From assembly GCF_900215315.1 (NCBI RefSeq), contig NZ_OBEB01000001.1, positions 558,001-622,000 of the forward strand: a stretch of DNA of 64,000 nucleotides. The letters are read 5' to 3'. Below, piece by piece: positions 43,041 to 51,728 of the stretch. The notes beneath the pieces are model-generated. The model saw only the letters and a program-made list of their open reading frames with translations. It was not told where the DNA came from and ran no database searches. This DNA comes from Arsukibacterium tuosuense (GTDB lineage Bacteria; Pseudomonadota; Gammaproteobacteria; Enterobacterales; Alteromonadaceae). The first letter of the stretch is position 1. The number at the start of each line of letters is the position of its first letter. A program made the translations under genes and the position numbers.

Positions 43041-43793
43041 TTAAATCGTTTCAGCTTCCAGACTTTTTTGCGCCGGGCAATCAAACTGCCGGGCATTATC
43101 GCCGCTAAATTTACCTGCTTTTAAAAAGTGCAGTGCCTGCTTAATTACCGTTTGCCGTTTCATCAGAAACGGGTGCGATACCGCTACCGTAACCAGGGCA
43201 CACATGCCTTGTACTTTAGTGTTCTCAACCGACACCTTGCCGTCATCAGGGTTAGGCAAAAAGTTGGACAATAAAAGATTGATAGAGCTGGTGCCGGCGA
43301 TAATACCCAGTTCAAAGTTTACCGGCCCCAGCTGCTTTGGTACGTCCTGCTTGCCGGTACCCAGCTGCATACCGGCCGGGCCGTTAAAGGCTTCAAAACC
43401 CGGCACATCTTTTAAATTGTCTACCACCTGGCTACCCTGGTTTGGCGGCCCCATCATTACTACCCTGCCTAAGCCGGCTATAACATTGTCCTGCAGATAC
43501 TGGCGCAACAAAATGCCGCCCATCGAATGGGTAACAAAGTGAATAACATCAGTCTGCTTTTCCCGGCACTGCACCAACGCCGGAGGAATAACCATAGGCG
43601 CTAACACCTCGATAGCGTGCTCTCGTGAGGGGTAATCGACATTGACAGTATGGTAACCAGCGTCATCAAGCGCCTGCTGCATAGTTTCCATTGCAGCGGC
43701 GGTGCGGGCCAAACCATGCAACAGCACAACGCAGTCTTTAGCCACACTGTTAAACGATAGAAGCAGCAAAACGGCTGACAGGGTTATTCGCAT
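43041..43793 (-). CDS. Exported alpha/beta-hydrolase (lipase-like)
   Basis: A protein of about 250 residues. The start at 43793 is chosen because AAGGAA lies 4 bases upstream and a signal peptide follows (MRITLSAVLLLLSFNSVA). The nucleophile elbow is FVTHSMGGILL (Ser in a G/T-H-S-M-G motif). The oxyanion region is VVLLHGLARTAAAM. A histidine in AVSHPFLMKRQ is the likely third triad residue. The family acts on esters in the periplasm or outside; the substrate is unknown. Confidence 0.83.
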   Translation of the reverse strand: MRITLSAVLLLLSFNSVAKDCVVLLHGLARTAAAMETMQQALDDAGYHTVNVDYPSREHAIEVLAPMVIPPALVQCREKQTDVIHFVTHSMGGILLRQYLQDNVIAGLGRVVMMGPPNQGSQVVDNLKDVPGFEAFNGPAGMQLGTGKQDVPKQLGPVNFELGIIAGTSSINLLLSNFLPNPDDGKVSVENTKVQGMCALVTVAVSHPFLMKRQTVIKQALHFLKAGKFSGDNARQFDCPAQKSLEAETI

Positions 43794-43859
43794 AGCATTC
43801 CTTAAGTTGCATGAAGCTGAGCAAGATACGATACAGGAAATCTTTATCACAAACAGTAT

Positions 43860-45134
43860 TCAGTCTGACCGCACCATAGTAAAGGCTTGCTCGCCAAAGC
43901 TCAGTGTCGCGTTGGCGTTGCTCTCCGTGCTGGTAAACGAAATAGTGACCGGTACATCGGCTAACTCAAACGTTTTATCGTCTATAGCATACAAGGGCGT
44001 TTTTCTAACCATGTCACCTGCAGCAGTGAGTTCCTGATATACCAGACGGCCATCGGCAAGGCTTATTTCAATATGGTTACTATCATTATCCTCCAGTAGT
44101 CGGTAATTGCCGGTAAAAGCGGCCAATGCCTCGCTGCTTAGCTGCTGGCGGGGACGATGTGCAAAGTCTGGCAAGTCTATCCGGGGGTCGATAAGGTGCA
44201 GCGCAATATCCTGCAGTGCGTCATCTGAGGAAGAATTACTCAGTAAAACCACACCGACTCCATTGTCCGGCCGAAACGCAATAAATGCCTGATGCCCGTT
44301 ACCGTCTCCGCCATGATAAAAAGCGGCAAAATTTTTATCCTTAAAAAGCTTCCAGCCCAAATGCTCTGGCTGACTCATCTCATTTTTTAACAAGCGGGTT
44401 AAGTCTTTTGCTGTTGAGTACAGACCGCCAGCGCCATAGGCAATGTCGGGCACAACAATCGATGACTCAACTGCAGTGGTAGTTTGATGGCGAGCCGCAA
44501 GTGCGGCTTTATCCGGCTCGTAAGCTGTGCCGGGTAATTTCAGGGCAGTGATTACTTGTTTATTCAGCTCATCCTGCAAACTAGAGCCACTGACTTCTGC
44601 CAGTGATATCCCCAGAATAGCCATGCCCACACTGGAATATGAATAGTCGGCCGGTAAACTGGCATTGCGTGACAGAGTGTTCAGCAAGCTATCTGCATTG
44701 TTTTCAGCAAGGGTAGCTTGCGGTATATCTCGTGGCAGAGCGGCCGTGTGACTCGCTAAATAAACAAGCCGTGTCTCTGCATTATCACGCACTGTTGGCC
44801 AAATCTCAGAAACTACCGTCTGTTGCGTAACAACCCCTTTTCTCTCCAAAGCCTCAAACAGTTCTACCGTGAAAAGTTTGGTTAGTGAGCCAATAGCAAA
44901 CTGTGAATTTTCTGAAAGAGTCACCTGGCCGCCCGCCTGCGCCACACCATAGTGGTAAAAATAAGTGCCTTGGGGGTTTAGTAAAGCAATAACCACGCCC
45001 GGACGATGCTGGTTATCTACCGCAGCACGCACGCTTTGTTTTACCTCAGACGGAATATCGTCGAGCTTAGCAACATCGTAGTTCTGGCATGCAGTGAGTA
45101 ACCCGCACACCACCATTAGGGCAAGCCATTTCAT
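43860..45134 (-). CDS. Lipoprotein serine hydrolase, class C beta-lactamase/DD-peptidase family
   Basis: A 424-residue protein with a lipobox signal (MKWLALMVVCGLLTAC). The SxxK motif is SLTK in AIGSLTKLFTVELFEAL (about residue 81). The second motif is YSS in ADYSYSSVGMA, and the third is a HGG in FYHGGDGNGHQAF, replacing KTG as in many esterase or peptidase members. A C-terminal beta domain of about 100 residues follows. AAGGAGG precedes the ATG. It lies 2 bp after the HTH gene, so it may belong to that operon. Antibiotic hydrolysis should not be assumed. Confidence 0.85.
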   Translation of the reverse strand: MKWLALMVVCGLLTACQNYDVAKLDDIPSEVKQSVRAAVDNQHRPGVVIALLNPQGTYFYHYGVAQAGGQVTLSENSQFAIGSLTKLFTVELFEALERKGVVTQQTVVSEIWPTVRDNAETRLVYLASHTAALPRDIPQATLAENNADSLLNTLSRNASLPADYSYSSVGMAILGISLAEVSGSSLQDELNKQVITALKLPGTAYEPDKAALAARHQTTTAVESSIVVPDIAYGAGGLYSTAKDLTRLLKNEMSQPEHLGWKLFKDKNFAAFYHGGDGNGHQAFIAFRPDNGVGVVLLSNSSSDDALQDIALHLIDPRIDLPDFAHRPRQQLSSEALAAFTGNYRLLEDNDSNHIEISLADGRLVYQELTAAGDMVRKTPLYAIDDKTFELADVPVTISFTSTESNANATLSFGEQAFTMVRSD

Positions 45135-45136
45135 GA

Positions 45137-45343
45137 TTAATCCTCCTTATATTCCAGTATGTCACCGGGCTGACAGTCTAAAACCTTACATAACTTAGCC
45201 AGGGTATTGAAGCGAATGCCGCGGACATGACTGTTTTTTAACAGCGACAGGTTGGTCTGCGATATGTCAACGGCGTCGGCCAGATCTTTCATTTTCATCT
45301 TGCGACGAGCCATCATTACATCGAGGTTTACAATAATCGGCAT
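45137..45343 (-). CDS. YozG-type small HTH transcriptional regulator
   Basis: A 68-residue Cro/C1-type regulator. The start at 45343 overlaps the DUF2975 stop (TGATG) and gives MPIIVNLDVMMARRKMKMKD, the standard N-terminus. A longer frame from 45439 lies inside the DUF2975 gene. The HTH is LADAVDISQTNLSLLKN. The ending CKVLDCQPGDILEY is the usual YozG tail. DUF2975 and YozG-like genes are usually paired. Confidence 0.88.
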   Translation of the reverse strand: MPIIVNLDVMMARRKMKMKDLADAVDISQTNLSLLKNSHVRGIRFNTLAKLCKVLDCQPGDILEYKED

Positions 45344-45978
45344 CAGATAATCTCGTCGTTTTCGGTTTGTAATGACAATCCCAAGGCAAATGCCCTTGCG
45401 ATAGCTAACAGAAATATGCCAGCGACAATCAGGCCCCAATGCAGAGTTGGAATTATAAAAAATGCCTCAGCAGCAGGCGGAGATACTTTTATATGGGTAC
45501 CATAATAATCAGCAATATCCGCAGCGTCAGGGATAAACAGGTAAAAGCGGGCTGGCACTTCCAGGTAAAGCACTATCGCAAGCGCGATAAATGAATACCC
45601 TACTTTCTTTAACAGCGCAGGCGTTGACGCCTGAAACGGCCGCTCTGAGCGTAAGCCGGCAAAAAATCCACGTAAACCGTACAAGGCGTAACTTATTAAA
45701 CCGCCAACCAGCAAAATTGTTACAGCGCGGCTAATTGCAAGACCAACCCCTGAGGTTTGCATCGTCAACATGCCCTGGTTTTTCACAATCCACCATTCGT
45801 TTGCAGTAAGTTCTGCTTCGTTTGGCCCAGCAGAATTAGCTAGTTCAATCTGCCATTGGCTAAGTAAGTGCTCATCAAAAAATGGTAGGGCCAAAGCAAT
45901 AATGGCCGTAATTAGCGTCAGTATCAGGGTGATCGCCAGGGATAAATGGGTCAATCGGTATAAAGTATTGGCAGTCAT
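45343..45978 (-). CDS. DUF2975 membrane protein
   Basis: A 211-residue protein with four hydrophobic segments (residues about 10-32, 82-105, 125-145 and 176-198). The layout and the FFAGLRSERPFQASTPALLK segment match DUF2975, an integral membrane family encoded next to a YozG-like HTH regulator. The pair may act as a membrane sensor and regulator; this is inference. The stop overlaps the HTH start by one base. Confidence 0.85.
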   Translation of the reverse strand: MTANTLYRLTHLSLAITLILTLITAIIALALPFFDEHLLSQWQIELANSAGPNEAELTANEWWIVKNQGMLTMQTSGVGLAISRAVTILLVGGLISYALYGLRGFFAGLRSERPFQASTPALLKKVGYSFIALAIVLYLEVPARFYLFIPDAADIADYYGTHIKVSPPAAEAFFIIPTLHWGLIVAGIFLLAIARAFALGLSLQTENDEII

Positions 45979-46205
45979 AATCAGCTCACAGGTTGTATCC
46001 TGCCTGAAAAATAGCCGTTAAATTTATAAATTACAATATTTATTTTATGTTTAACGTAATTTTTATTCTGCTTTATTAAATTAAGGACTGCAAAAAAGTT
46101 AGGCTGAGAAATTAACAAAGCCTGGTCTTTGGCAACCGAATTTGTGTTATCGAATATGTTGCTTAGGCTTTATCTGCACCAGGCACTCAAACTGCTGGGT
46201 ACAAG

Positions 46206-47501
46206 CTAGCTCCGGCAACTAGGTTTGGCAGGTGCCAGCGCCTGCTTCTGGCTCATTTTGTTGACTAACAACCACGCACAGAGGGTACCCAACAACATAA
46301 TCAGTGCCATCAATAAGAAATAGCCGGCAAAGCCGTTGTCCGGATTATCTAACATGCGTCCGGTTAGCGGCGCGAAAAACACATCCGGGGTAAACCCCAG
46401 CAACGAAATAACACCCACCGCTGTGCCTGTAGCACCCAGCCGCATCCGGCTTTCATCAATTAAGGCAAAATACACTGCCCGCAGGGCAAATACGCCAACA
46501 AAAGTTAGCACTAACATCATTGTTAGCAGCATAACTGCCGGATACAGCTCAGTCAGTGCCGCTATACTGGCAAAACTGAGGGCCAGCGCACTAAACAGCC
46601 CTAATGTCAGACGACTGGCCCGGATCCGGTCTGCCAGTAGGCCCGCCGCCACTGCCACAACCGGCCGCAGATAGCTGGCCGCCGTGGTAAACTGAGCGGC
46701 CTCCAGCTGTGACCAGTTAAAGGTTTTCACCACAAACAGGCCATAATTATCCAACGATTTATAGCCGCAATATGCACAAATCACCACGCCGGCCTGTAAC
46801 CATAGCAATGGGTTTGTCAGGGTTTCGCCCAGCATCGCAGACGTTGGTACTTGTTGCCCTGCCTCAGGTTGCGCTCTGATACTGCTGATAAAAAACCAGG
46901 CCAGGCCGGCGGTTATCACGGTTAGCACGCTGTAATAAATTATCAGGCTGCGAAGTGACGCCAGCGCCTCGGTCGCACTGGCAAAGTTACCGTCCGCCAT
47001 TATTGTATACCGCCCCAACAGCAGCACTGCGCCACTGGCAAACACACTGGCAACCAGGCCCCGGCCGCCGTCAAGCACACCAAACGCCAGGCCCTGCCGG
47101 GCAGCAGGCGCAGCAATGCGCGTCGCTTTTATCATCGCCGCCCAAAACAGTAAAATGGTGGTGCAACCCCAGTAGCCAAACAGCAGTGCCAAACCGGTAA
47201 CAGCGGGCCCGGTCCACATATAAGCGCCACCCAGCGCGGTTGCCAGCAAGGACATACTCATTAAGCGGTTGGGTGCCACCTTATCGGCAATAATGCCGCC
47301 AGGAAAATAACAGAGCATGGCCACCACACCGTAAACGGCAAAAATATCGCCCAGCTGAGCATTGCTTAAATCAAAGGCCTGTAAAAAGGTCGGGCGAAAA
47401 AAACGCGCCAGATGAAAGGGCAACGCAAAAATCAGCTCACCGGCCAATATAATAATAACCACGTGCCATATTACTGAACTGGCTGCACGCTGACGTGGCA
47501 T
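46206..47501 (-). CDS. Major facilitator superfamily transporter
   Basis: A 431-residue protein with 12 predicted membrane segments. The conserved loop between segments 2 and 3 is GGIIADKVAPNRLMSMSLLA, and a second domain repeats the pattern in AGLLADRIRASRLTLGL. It resembles MFS uptake permeases of the phthalate/hexuronate or nitrate-like groups. The substrate cannot be named. GAGGG precedes the ATG. It is a single gene. Confidence 0.85.
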   Translation of the reverse strand: MPRQRAASSVIWHVVIIILAGELIFALPFHLARFFRPTFLQAFDLSNAQLGDIFAVYGVVAMLCYFPGGIIADKVAPNRLMSMSLLATALGGAYMWTGPAVTGLALLFGYWGCTTILLFWAAMIKATRIAAPAARQGLAFGVLDGGRGLVASVFASGAVLLLGRYTIMADGNFASATEALASLRSLIIYYSVLTVITAGLAWFFISSIRAQPEAGQQVPTSAMLGETLTNPLLWLQAGVVICAYCGYKSLDNYGLFVVKTFNWSQLEAAQFTTAASYLRPVVAVAAGLLADRIRASRLTLGLFSALALSFASIAALTELYPAVMLLTMMLVLTFVGVFALRAVYFALIDESRMRLGATGTAVGVISLLGFTPDVFFAPLTGRMLDNPDNGFAGYFLLMALIMLLGTLCAWLLVNKMSQKQALAPAKPSCRS

Positions 47502-47573
47502 AGCATCCCTCTGGATTGCAATGAAAACAGCTTCAGCATCAAGCCATCACCTTAAGCTGTCAAGTGTCCGTGC

Positions 47574-48491
47574 TTAAAACCCGCATTGCTGCTTCAGGGC
47601 TGCAACATCTTCTGCTTTCGGGCCTGTTTGCTGCGGGTTCAGCGCGTAATGCATTATTGCGGTGTCGTTATCAGTGTGGCCGAGCCCCAGAGCGTGACCA
47701 AATTCGTGGCCCATGGTCAGTTGCAAGGCATTTGTGGTGCTGTAAGCGAAAATAGTCATGTTGCGCCGACCGTTGATAATTTCCATTAAACCGACTTCAG
47801 CGGCCAATGGTGGCGGCTGATCTGACAATAGTGCATTACGATCCGCCACGGTGGCATTAAGATAGTCTTGTTCGCGCTGCAATTGTGCCTGTTGTTCATT
47901 TAAACGCTGTGCCTGCTGTTGCAATTGCTGCTCGCGCTGCTGAAGCCGTCGCTGTTGCTGTTGCAGCGCTGCCAGATTAGCCTGGCTGGCGTTGGCAGCT
48001 TGCTGGTTAAATGTAGCGATATCGGCGGCAAACTGCTGGTTTTGCTGGGTAAACTCACGCTGGCGCTGCTGTAGTTGTTGGCTTTGCTGGCTCAGTGTTG
48101 CCGCACGTTGATCGATATTGCTGTCGTAGCGCTGGATGTTGCGCTCAAGCATAGCCTGCTGCAGCATCTGTTGCTGCCGCTCGTCATAATGAAAATTGAT
48201 CGGGAAACCTGCTACGCTGTCATAGCGGAACAGCTCCTGCCCTATAGCCCTGTTCCATGAGCTCGCCGCATTATGAGCGGCCTGTTCGGCTTGCTCAGCT
48301 GTCAGCGCAAAGGCAGGGTCAAGCTGGCCAACGCGCCAGAGCACCGGGGTTTGGCACAATTGCTGGCGCATGGCTTTTTCTGCCATTTGTTTCAGCACAT
48401 GCGGCTGTGGCCGCTCTGCGCTAAACCAGACTGACAACAGCAAATAACTACCCAGTAACAGCAACATAAGAAATATCAGTCTGGCGAGCAT
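47574..48491 (-). CDS. Membrane-anchored matrixin-type zinc metalloprotease with coiled coil
   Basis: A 305-residue protein. An N-terminal anchor (MLARLIFLMLLLLGSYLLLS) leads to a soluble region. Residues about 130-225 form a glutamine-rich coiled coil (for example QQQRRLQQREQQLQQQAQRL). The catalytic site is HEFGHALGLGHTDND, the HExxHxxGxxH zinc motif, followed by the Met-turn in AIMHYAL. Matrixin-like proteases usually act outside the cell. AAGGT precedes the ATG. The combination with a long coiled coil is unusual. Confidence 0.82.
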   Translation of the reverse strand: MLARLIFLMLLLLGSYLLLSVWFSAERPQPHVLKQMAEKAMRQQLCQTPVLWRVGQLDPAFALTAEQAEQAAHNAASSWNRAIGQELFRYDSVAGFPINFHYDERQQQMLQQAMLERNIQRYDSNIDQRAATLSQQSQQLQQRQREFTQQNQQFAADIATFNQQAANASQANLAALQQQQRRLQQREQQLQQQAQRLNEQQAQLQREQDYLNATVADRNALLSDQPPPLAAEVGLMEIINGRRNMTIFAYSTTNALQLTMGHEFGHALGLGHTDNDTAIMHYALNPQQTGPKAEDVAALKQQCGF

Positions 48492-48576
48492 GTTTACCTT
48501 CTGTCAGATGCAATCTGACGCCGCAGTGTTAATACAACACCTAATATCTTATCGGAAATATAATGAAATTCATAAA

Positions 48577-48606
48577 AAAACCTGCGACATGACTGCCACA
48601 GGTTTT
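48577..48606 (-). terminator. Rho-independent terminator after the PEP-CTERM gene
   Basis: AAAACCTG (48577-48584) pairs with CAGGTTTT (48599-48606). On the minus strand the stem is followed by a run of T residues, ending the 49575-48652 transcript before the protease gene. Confidence 0.65.
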
Positions 48607-48651
48607 CAGGGGTATTTTTACTGTTGGTTCAACCGATTGCGGCTTGCTATC

Positions 48652-49575
48652 TTACACTGACACTTTAGATTTACGGCAAAATCTGATACCGAGCAAACCT
48701 AAGCCGAGAATACCCAGAGTACCAGGACCTGGCACATTCACTGCAGAGCTGAAACCCACCACAATATTATCAACTTCAAACGCTCTGGTAGTAGTGTTTA
48801 TCATTCGAAATGCGGTGAATTGTTCAGTTGCATCGAAAAAGATATTCACATAGCGGTTTGAGCCATCTCTGTCACCTGATACCAGTTGTAATTCATCGAG
48901 AATAGTTGTTCCGGTTAACGTGCTATAGGTTTCTCCATTCAGAGTGAAGTCAATGGCAACAAACTCATCGCTGTCATTAATATTGCCGAACTGCAATGAA
49001 TTATAAGTGTCGATACTGCCAAAATACAGGCCGAGGTAACCGATATATGTTCCGAGGCTTTGCGAAGCAATAAAGTTGGTATAGTCAATCAGTGCATCGG
49101 CATTTGCCGGCGTTACACCATAGTGTGGCGCGTAAGCAAAGCAGGTTGAATTTGCATTGTCATGAGCAGCCTGCGCGGTATTGCCCTGCTGCACCCCAAA
49201 GCCACCGGCACCACTGATATCGAGGGCTCCACCAGAATTAATACCGCAACCGGCATTCCTGATTTCCAGCCAGCTTATTCCGCTATCATCATAGATCCCG
49301 GCCGGTAGAAACGGATTTTGTGTTGCCTGATCAAAGGTTTCAACAAACCATTGTGAAGACGGGTCAATGATATTGGTAACAACATTGCCCGATGATGAAC
49401 CATCCGGATTGATCCAGGCCGAGTCTGGCACTTCTGCCGACGTTTGCTGAGAGCCATCAGTGGGAGTCTGCCCGCCAAACGTAATTAGTGCAGCATGACT
49501 CTGCCATGCCATAGCCAACGACAACGCAGCAATCAGTGCTTTGATATTGCATCTGTTGATTAACATTTTCATCAT
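48652..49575 (-). CDS. PEP-CTERM sorting domain protein
   Basis: A 307-residue secreted protein. A signal peptide (ALIAALSLAMAWQSHA) is followed by a beta-rich domain. The C-terminal sorting signal is VPGPGTLGILGLGLLGIRF, then CRKSK: a P-G-P motif, a hydrophobic helix and a basic tail. Such proteins are processed by an exosortase and linked to exopolysaccharide or the cell surface. No exosortase gene lies in the window. GGAG precedes the ATG. The ligand or role is unknown. Confidence 0.87.
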   Translation of the reverse strand: MMKMLINRCNIKALIAALSLAMAWQSHAALITFGGQTPTDGSQQTSAEVPDSAWINPDGSSSGNVVTNIIDPSSQWFVETFDQATQNPFLPAGIYDDSGISWLEIRNAGCGINSGGALDISGAGGFGVQQGNTAQAAHDNANSTCFAYAPHYGVTPANADALIDYTNFIASQSLGTYIGYLGLYFGSIDTYNSLQFGNINDSDEFVAIDFTLNGETYSTLTGTTILDELQLVSGDRDGSNRYVNIFFDATEQFTAFRMINTTTRAFEVDNIVVGFSSAVNVPGPGTLGILGLGLLGIRFCRKSKVSV

Positions 49576-49938
49576 TATTCTCCAGGGACATCATTCCATT
49601 TGAAAATCATCCTGAAAATGCATAATACTTGCCAACTCAATAATTGAATGATTAAGAAAGAGAAAAGATAGAAGTTTGGCTTTCTTGCAACAACTGCTGT
49701 TAAAATTCCTGACAGAATAGATGGAAACAAAAATATAAAATAAAATATTTTAATTTACATAAGGGTAAATCGATTATTATACGAAAAGTAAAACCAAAGC
49801 CCGGCAGTTACGTAAATGATTTAAACATCACAATTGGCTTTGGGTGAGTATGCTGCTATTTAAATGCAATAAAGCAGCGCCATTATCTGGCACTGCAGGT
49901 ATAAGCGCTGCTTTATCACATTTACAGTGTGCTCATTA
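49576..49938. other. AT-rich intergenic stretch
   Basis: This 363-bp gap between the M56 gene end and the PEP-CTERM gene start is AT-rich between about 49620 and 49800. It should contain the PEP-CTERM promoter, but no convincing -35/-10 pair was chosen. No gene, repeat or clear terminator was seen. Confidence 0.5.
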
Positions 49939-51150
49939 TCAGCCCATCCCATCGGCTTTTTTTGGTGGCGGCGGTGTTACGCTAATCCGCTCCAGATCCG
50001 GCTTTGCGACATCCAGCTCAAAATCGAGCTGTAGTAACTGGTCTTTATGCACCCTTCCGGTCGCCGTGTACTGCCATTGTTCCAGTGCACGCAGTGCCTC
50101 TTTATCAAATACCCGCTCAGGACTGGATTTCACTACACTGGCGTTGAACACTTTGCCTTGTGCATCGACATCAAATTTAAGCCGCACATATCCTGCAATA
50201 CCCTGCTCAGCAGCCTTAATTGGGTAGCGTGGTTCTATGCGCATAACAGGCGCTAACGTCTGGGTTTTATTACTACCGGCCAGAACCGGCTGCTGTATCA
50301 ACAAAGTTGCTGCAACCACCAGCGCCATAGTGCTGAGTACGATGGCTTTGCTAAACCCTTGCTGATGTTGCAACTGCATAATACGTTGTTTCATAGTGTT
50401 AAAATCTCCATAGTGATGAGTAAGCGGCCACCAGTACAATGGCGCTTGCTGGGTATTGCTTAGTAAGGCATAACCATAAGCAATTTTTTCTGCCTTGCTG
50501 GCATGATTAGTTACTACCGCATCGCAGGCCAGTTCCTGCGCCTGACGGTACTGCTGATAAGCCAGCCATACCAGTGGGTTGAACCAGAAGACGCTGAGCA
50601 CGGCAAGTGCCAGGTAGTTAAGATGTAGGTCTCCCCTGCGCCAATGCGTTAACTCATGCTGCAAAATAAGCTGTTGCTGCAACGCATCAAAACGGCGGAA
50701 GAAATCATGGGGTAATACAATGTTGGCTGAGATAACGCCAGTGATATAAGGTCCGCTATTATTTTTGGCAAGCCGGCAGCGGACAGGAACAAAGGCCTGT
50801 TGGACCGGCTTAGCCCGGTTAAACAGTGCCCGATTGTTAAGATAACTAAGCAGCAGAAAACTCACACACAGCATAACACCGGATAACCACAGCCAAAATA
50901 GCCAGTTGACAGCTGTTGCCGTCGTCGATAGCTGTTGTAAGCTAACCTGATACCGCTGAAGCACTTGGGGCGCCAGCATAACCGGCAACAGCGGTGATAA
51001 GACACTTAGCAGCAATAAAATGGGTACCGCAGCCCACAACGCATAAATAGTGCGGGCGCCGAGTGGCTTAAGCAGCAGATGCTGCGCTACCAGTAATAAC
51101 AGCAGCAATAGCGATAACGGTAAGCTAAGCTGCAACAGATAATCAGTCAT
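49939..51150 (-). CDS. BlaR1/MecR1-type M56 metallopeptidase with C-terminal TonB domain
   Basis: A 403-residue protein. The start at 51150 (MTDYLLQLSLPL) overlaps the BlaI stop by 8 bp. Three N-terminal membrane segments precede the zinc site HELTH (residues 165-169), and a further one lies near residue 270. The C-terminal region (RIEPRYPIKAAEQGIAGYVR, then VVKSSPERVFDKEALRAL) is a TonB C-terminal domain where BlaR1 has a penicillin sensor. It probably senses an envelope signal and inactivates the BlaI repressor; the signal is unknown. Confidence 0.88.
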   Translation of the reverse strand: MTDYLLQLSLPLSLLLLLLLVAQHLLLKPLGARTIYALWAAVPILLLLSVLSPLLPVMLAPQVLQRYQVSLQQLSTTATAVNWLFWLWLSGVMLCVSFLLLSYLNNRALFNRAKPVQQAFVPVRCRLAKNNSGPYITGVISANIVLPHDFFRRFDALQQQLILQHELTHWRRGDLHLNYLALAVLSVFWFNPLVWLAYQQYRQAQELACDAVVTNHASKAEKIAYGYALLSNTQQAPLYWWPLTHHYGDFNTMKQRIMQLQHQQGFSKAIVLSTMALVVAATLLIQQPVLAGSNKTQTLAPVMRIEPRYPIKAAEQGIAGYVRLKFDVDAQGKVFNASVVKSSPERVFDKEALRALEQWQYTATGRVHKDQLLQLDFELDVAKPDLERISVTPPPPKKADGMG

Positions 51151-51523
51151 GGCGCTGCTCCTGCTCCCAGTCGGCAATCAATTGCTTTAACTGCTGCACG
51201 TCATCGGCATTAAGCTTGTTCTGGCTGGCAAAGCCTGCAACCAATGGCGCGACCCGTCCGGCAAATAAACGCTCAACAAAAGTGCGGCTCTGTTGCAGTT
51301 GATAATCCTGTTCGGTAATCAACGGAAAATACAAATATGCCCGGCCATCTTTATCAAAGCCTAATGCGCCTTTGCTTACCAGCCGGTTAAGCAGAGTTTT
51401 AACGGTTTTCTCATGCCAGTCTTTTTCATTGCCAAGTGCAGCTACCACCTCGTTAGCGCTTCGTGGCTGCTGTTGCCAAAGTACCTGCATTACACTGAGC
51501 TCAGCATTGCTTATTTCTATCAT
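51143..51523 (-). CDS. BlaI/MecI/CopY-family repressor
   Basis: A 126-residue winged-helix repressor. The start at 51523 gives MIEISNAELSVMQVLWQQQP, the standard N-terminus; the longer frame adds MGRI. The recognition helix region is KTVKTLLNRLVSKGALGFDK. The C-terminal dimerisation part follows, where BlaI proteins are cleaved. It overlaps the M56 gene and is likely autoregulated through two dyads at 51538-51574. Confidence 0.92.
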   Translation of the reverse strand: MIEISNAELSVMQVLWQQQPRSANEVVAALGNEKDWHEKTVKTLLNRLVSKGALGFDKDGRAYLYFPLITEQDYQLQQSRTFVERLFAGRVAPLVAGFASQNKLNADDVQQLKQLIADWEQEQRHD

Positions 51524-51537
51524 TATTCGCCCCATGA

Positions 51538-51574
51538 ATTACACTTGTAATACATTTACTATTACAGATGTAAT
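51538..51574 (-). promoter_or_regulatory. Two BlaI-type operator dyads
   Basis: ATTACACTTGTAAT (51538-51551) and ATTACAGATGTAAT (51561-51574) are perfect ATTACA-N2-TGTAAT dyads, centred 23 bp apart. They contain the TACA-N2-TGTA core recognised by BlaI/MecI proteins. A candidate -10 element TAATAG lies inside the upstream one, with TTGCAG 16 bases before it. Confidence 0.8.
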
Positions 51575-51728
51575 CAACCGCTGCAAGTTTTTTATCTGAC
51601 ATTTTCAGATTGAGGCTCGGTAACCTGTGCTAAGTCACCGTCTGCAGTTACTGAAACTCAAACTATCTGATGCTTGAAGCCAGGTTCCAACCAGCGTAAT
51701 CTTTAACCACTTAGCCGTGGAGGTGCCT

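Noticed and set aside
43860-45134. Beta-lactam resistance gene
   Set aside because: The SLTK motif is present, but the YSN and KTG motifs are replaced (YSS, HGG), as in esterases and peptidases of this fold; resistance is not supported.
47564-47789. Plus-strand frames over the metalloprotease gene
   Set aside because: They are antisense shadows of the HExxH-containing coding sequence.
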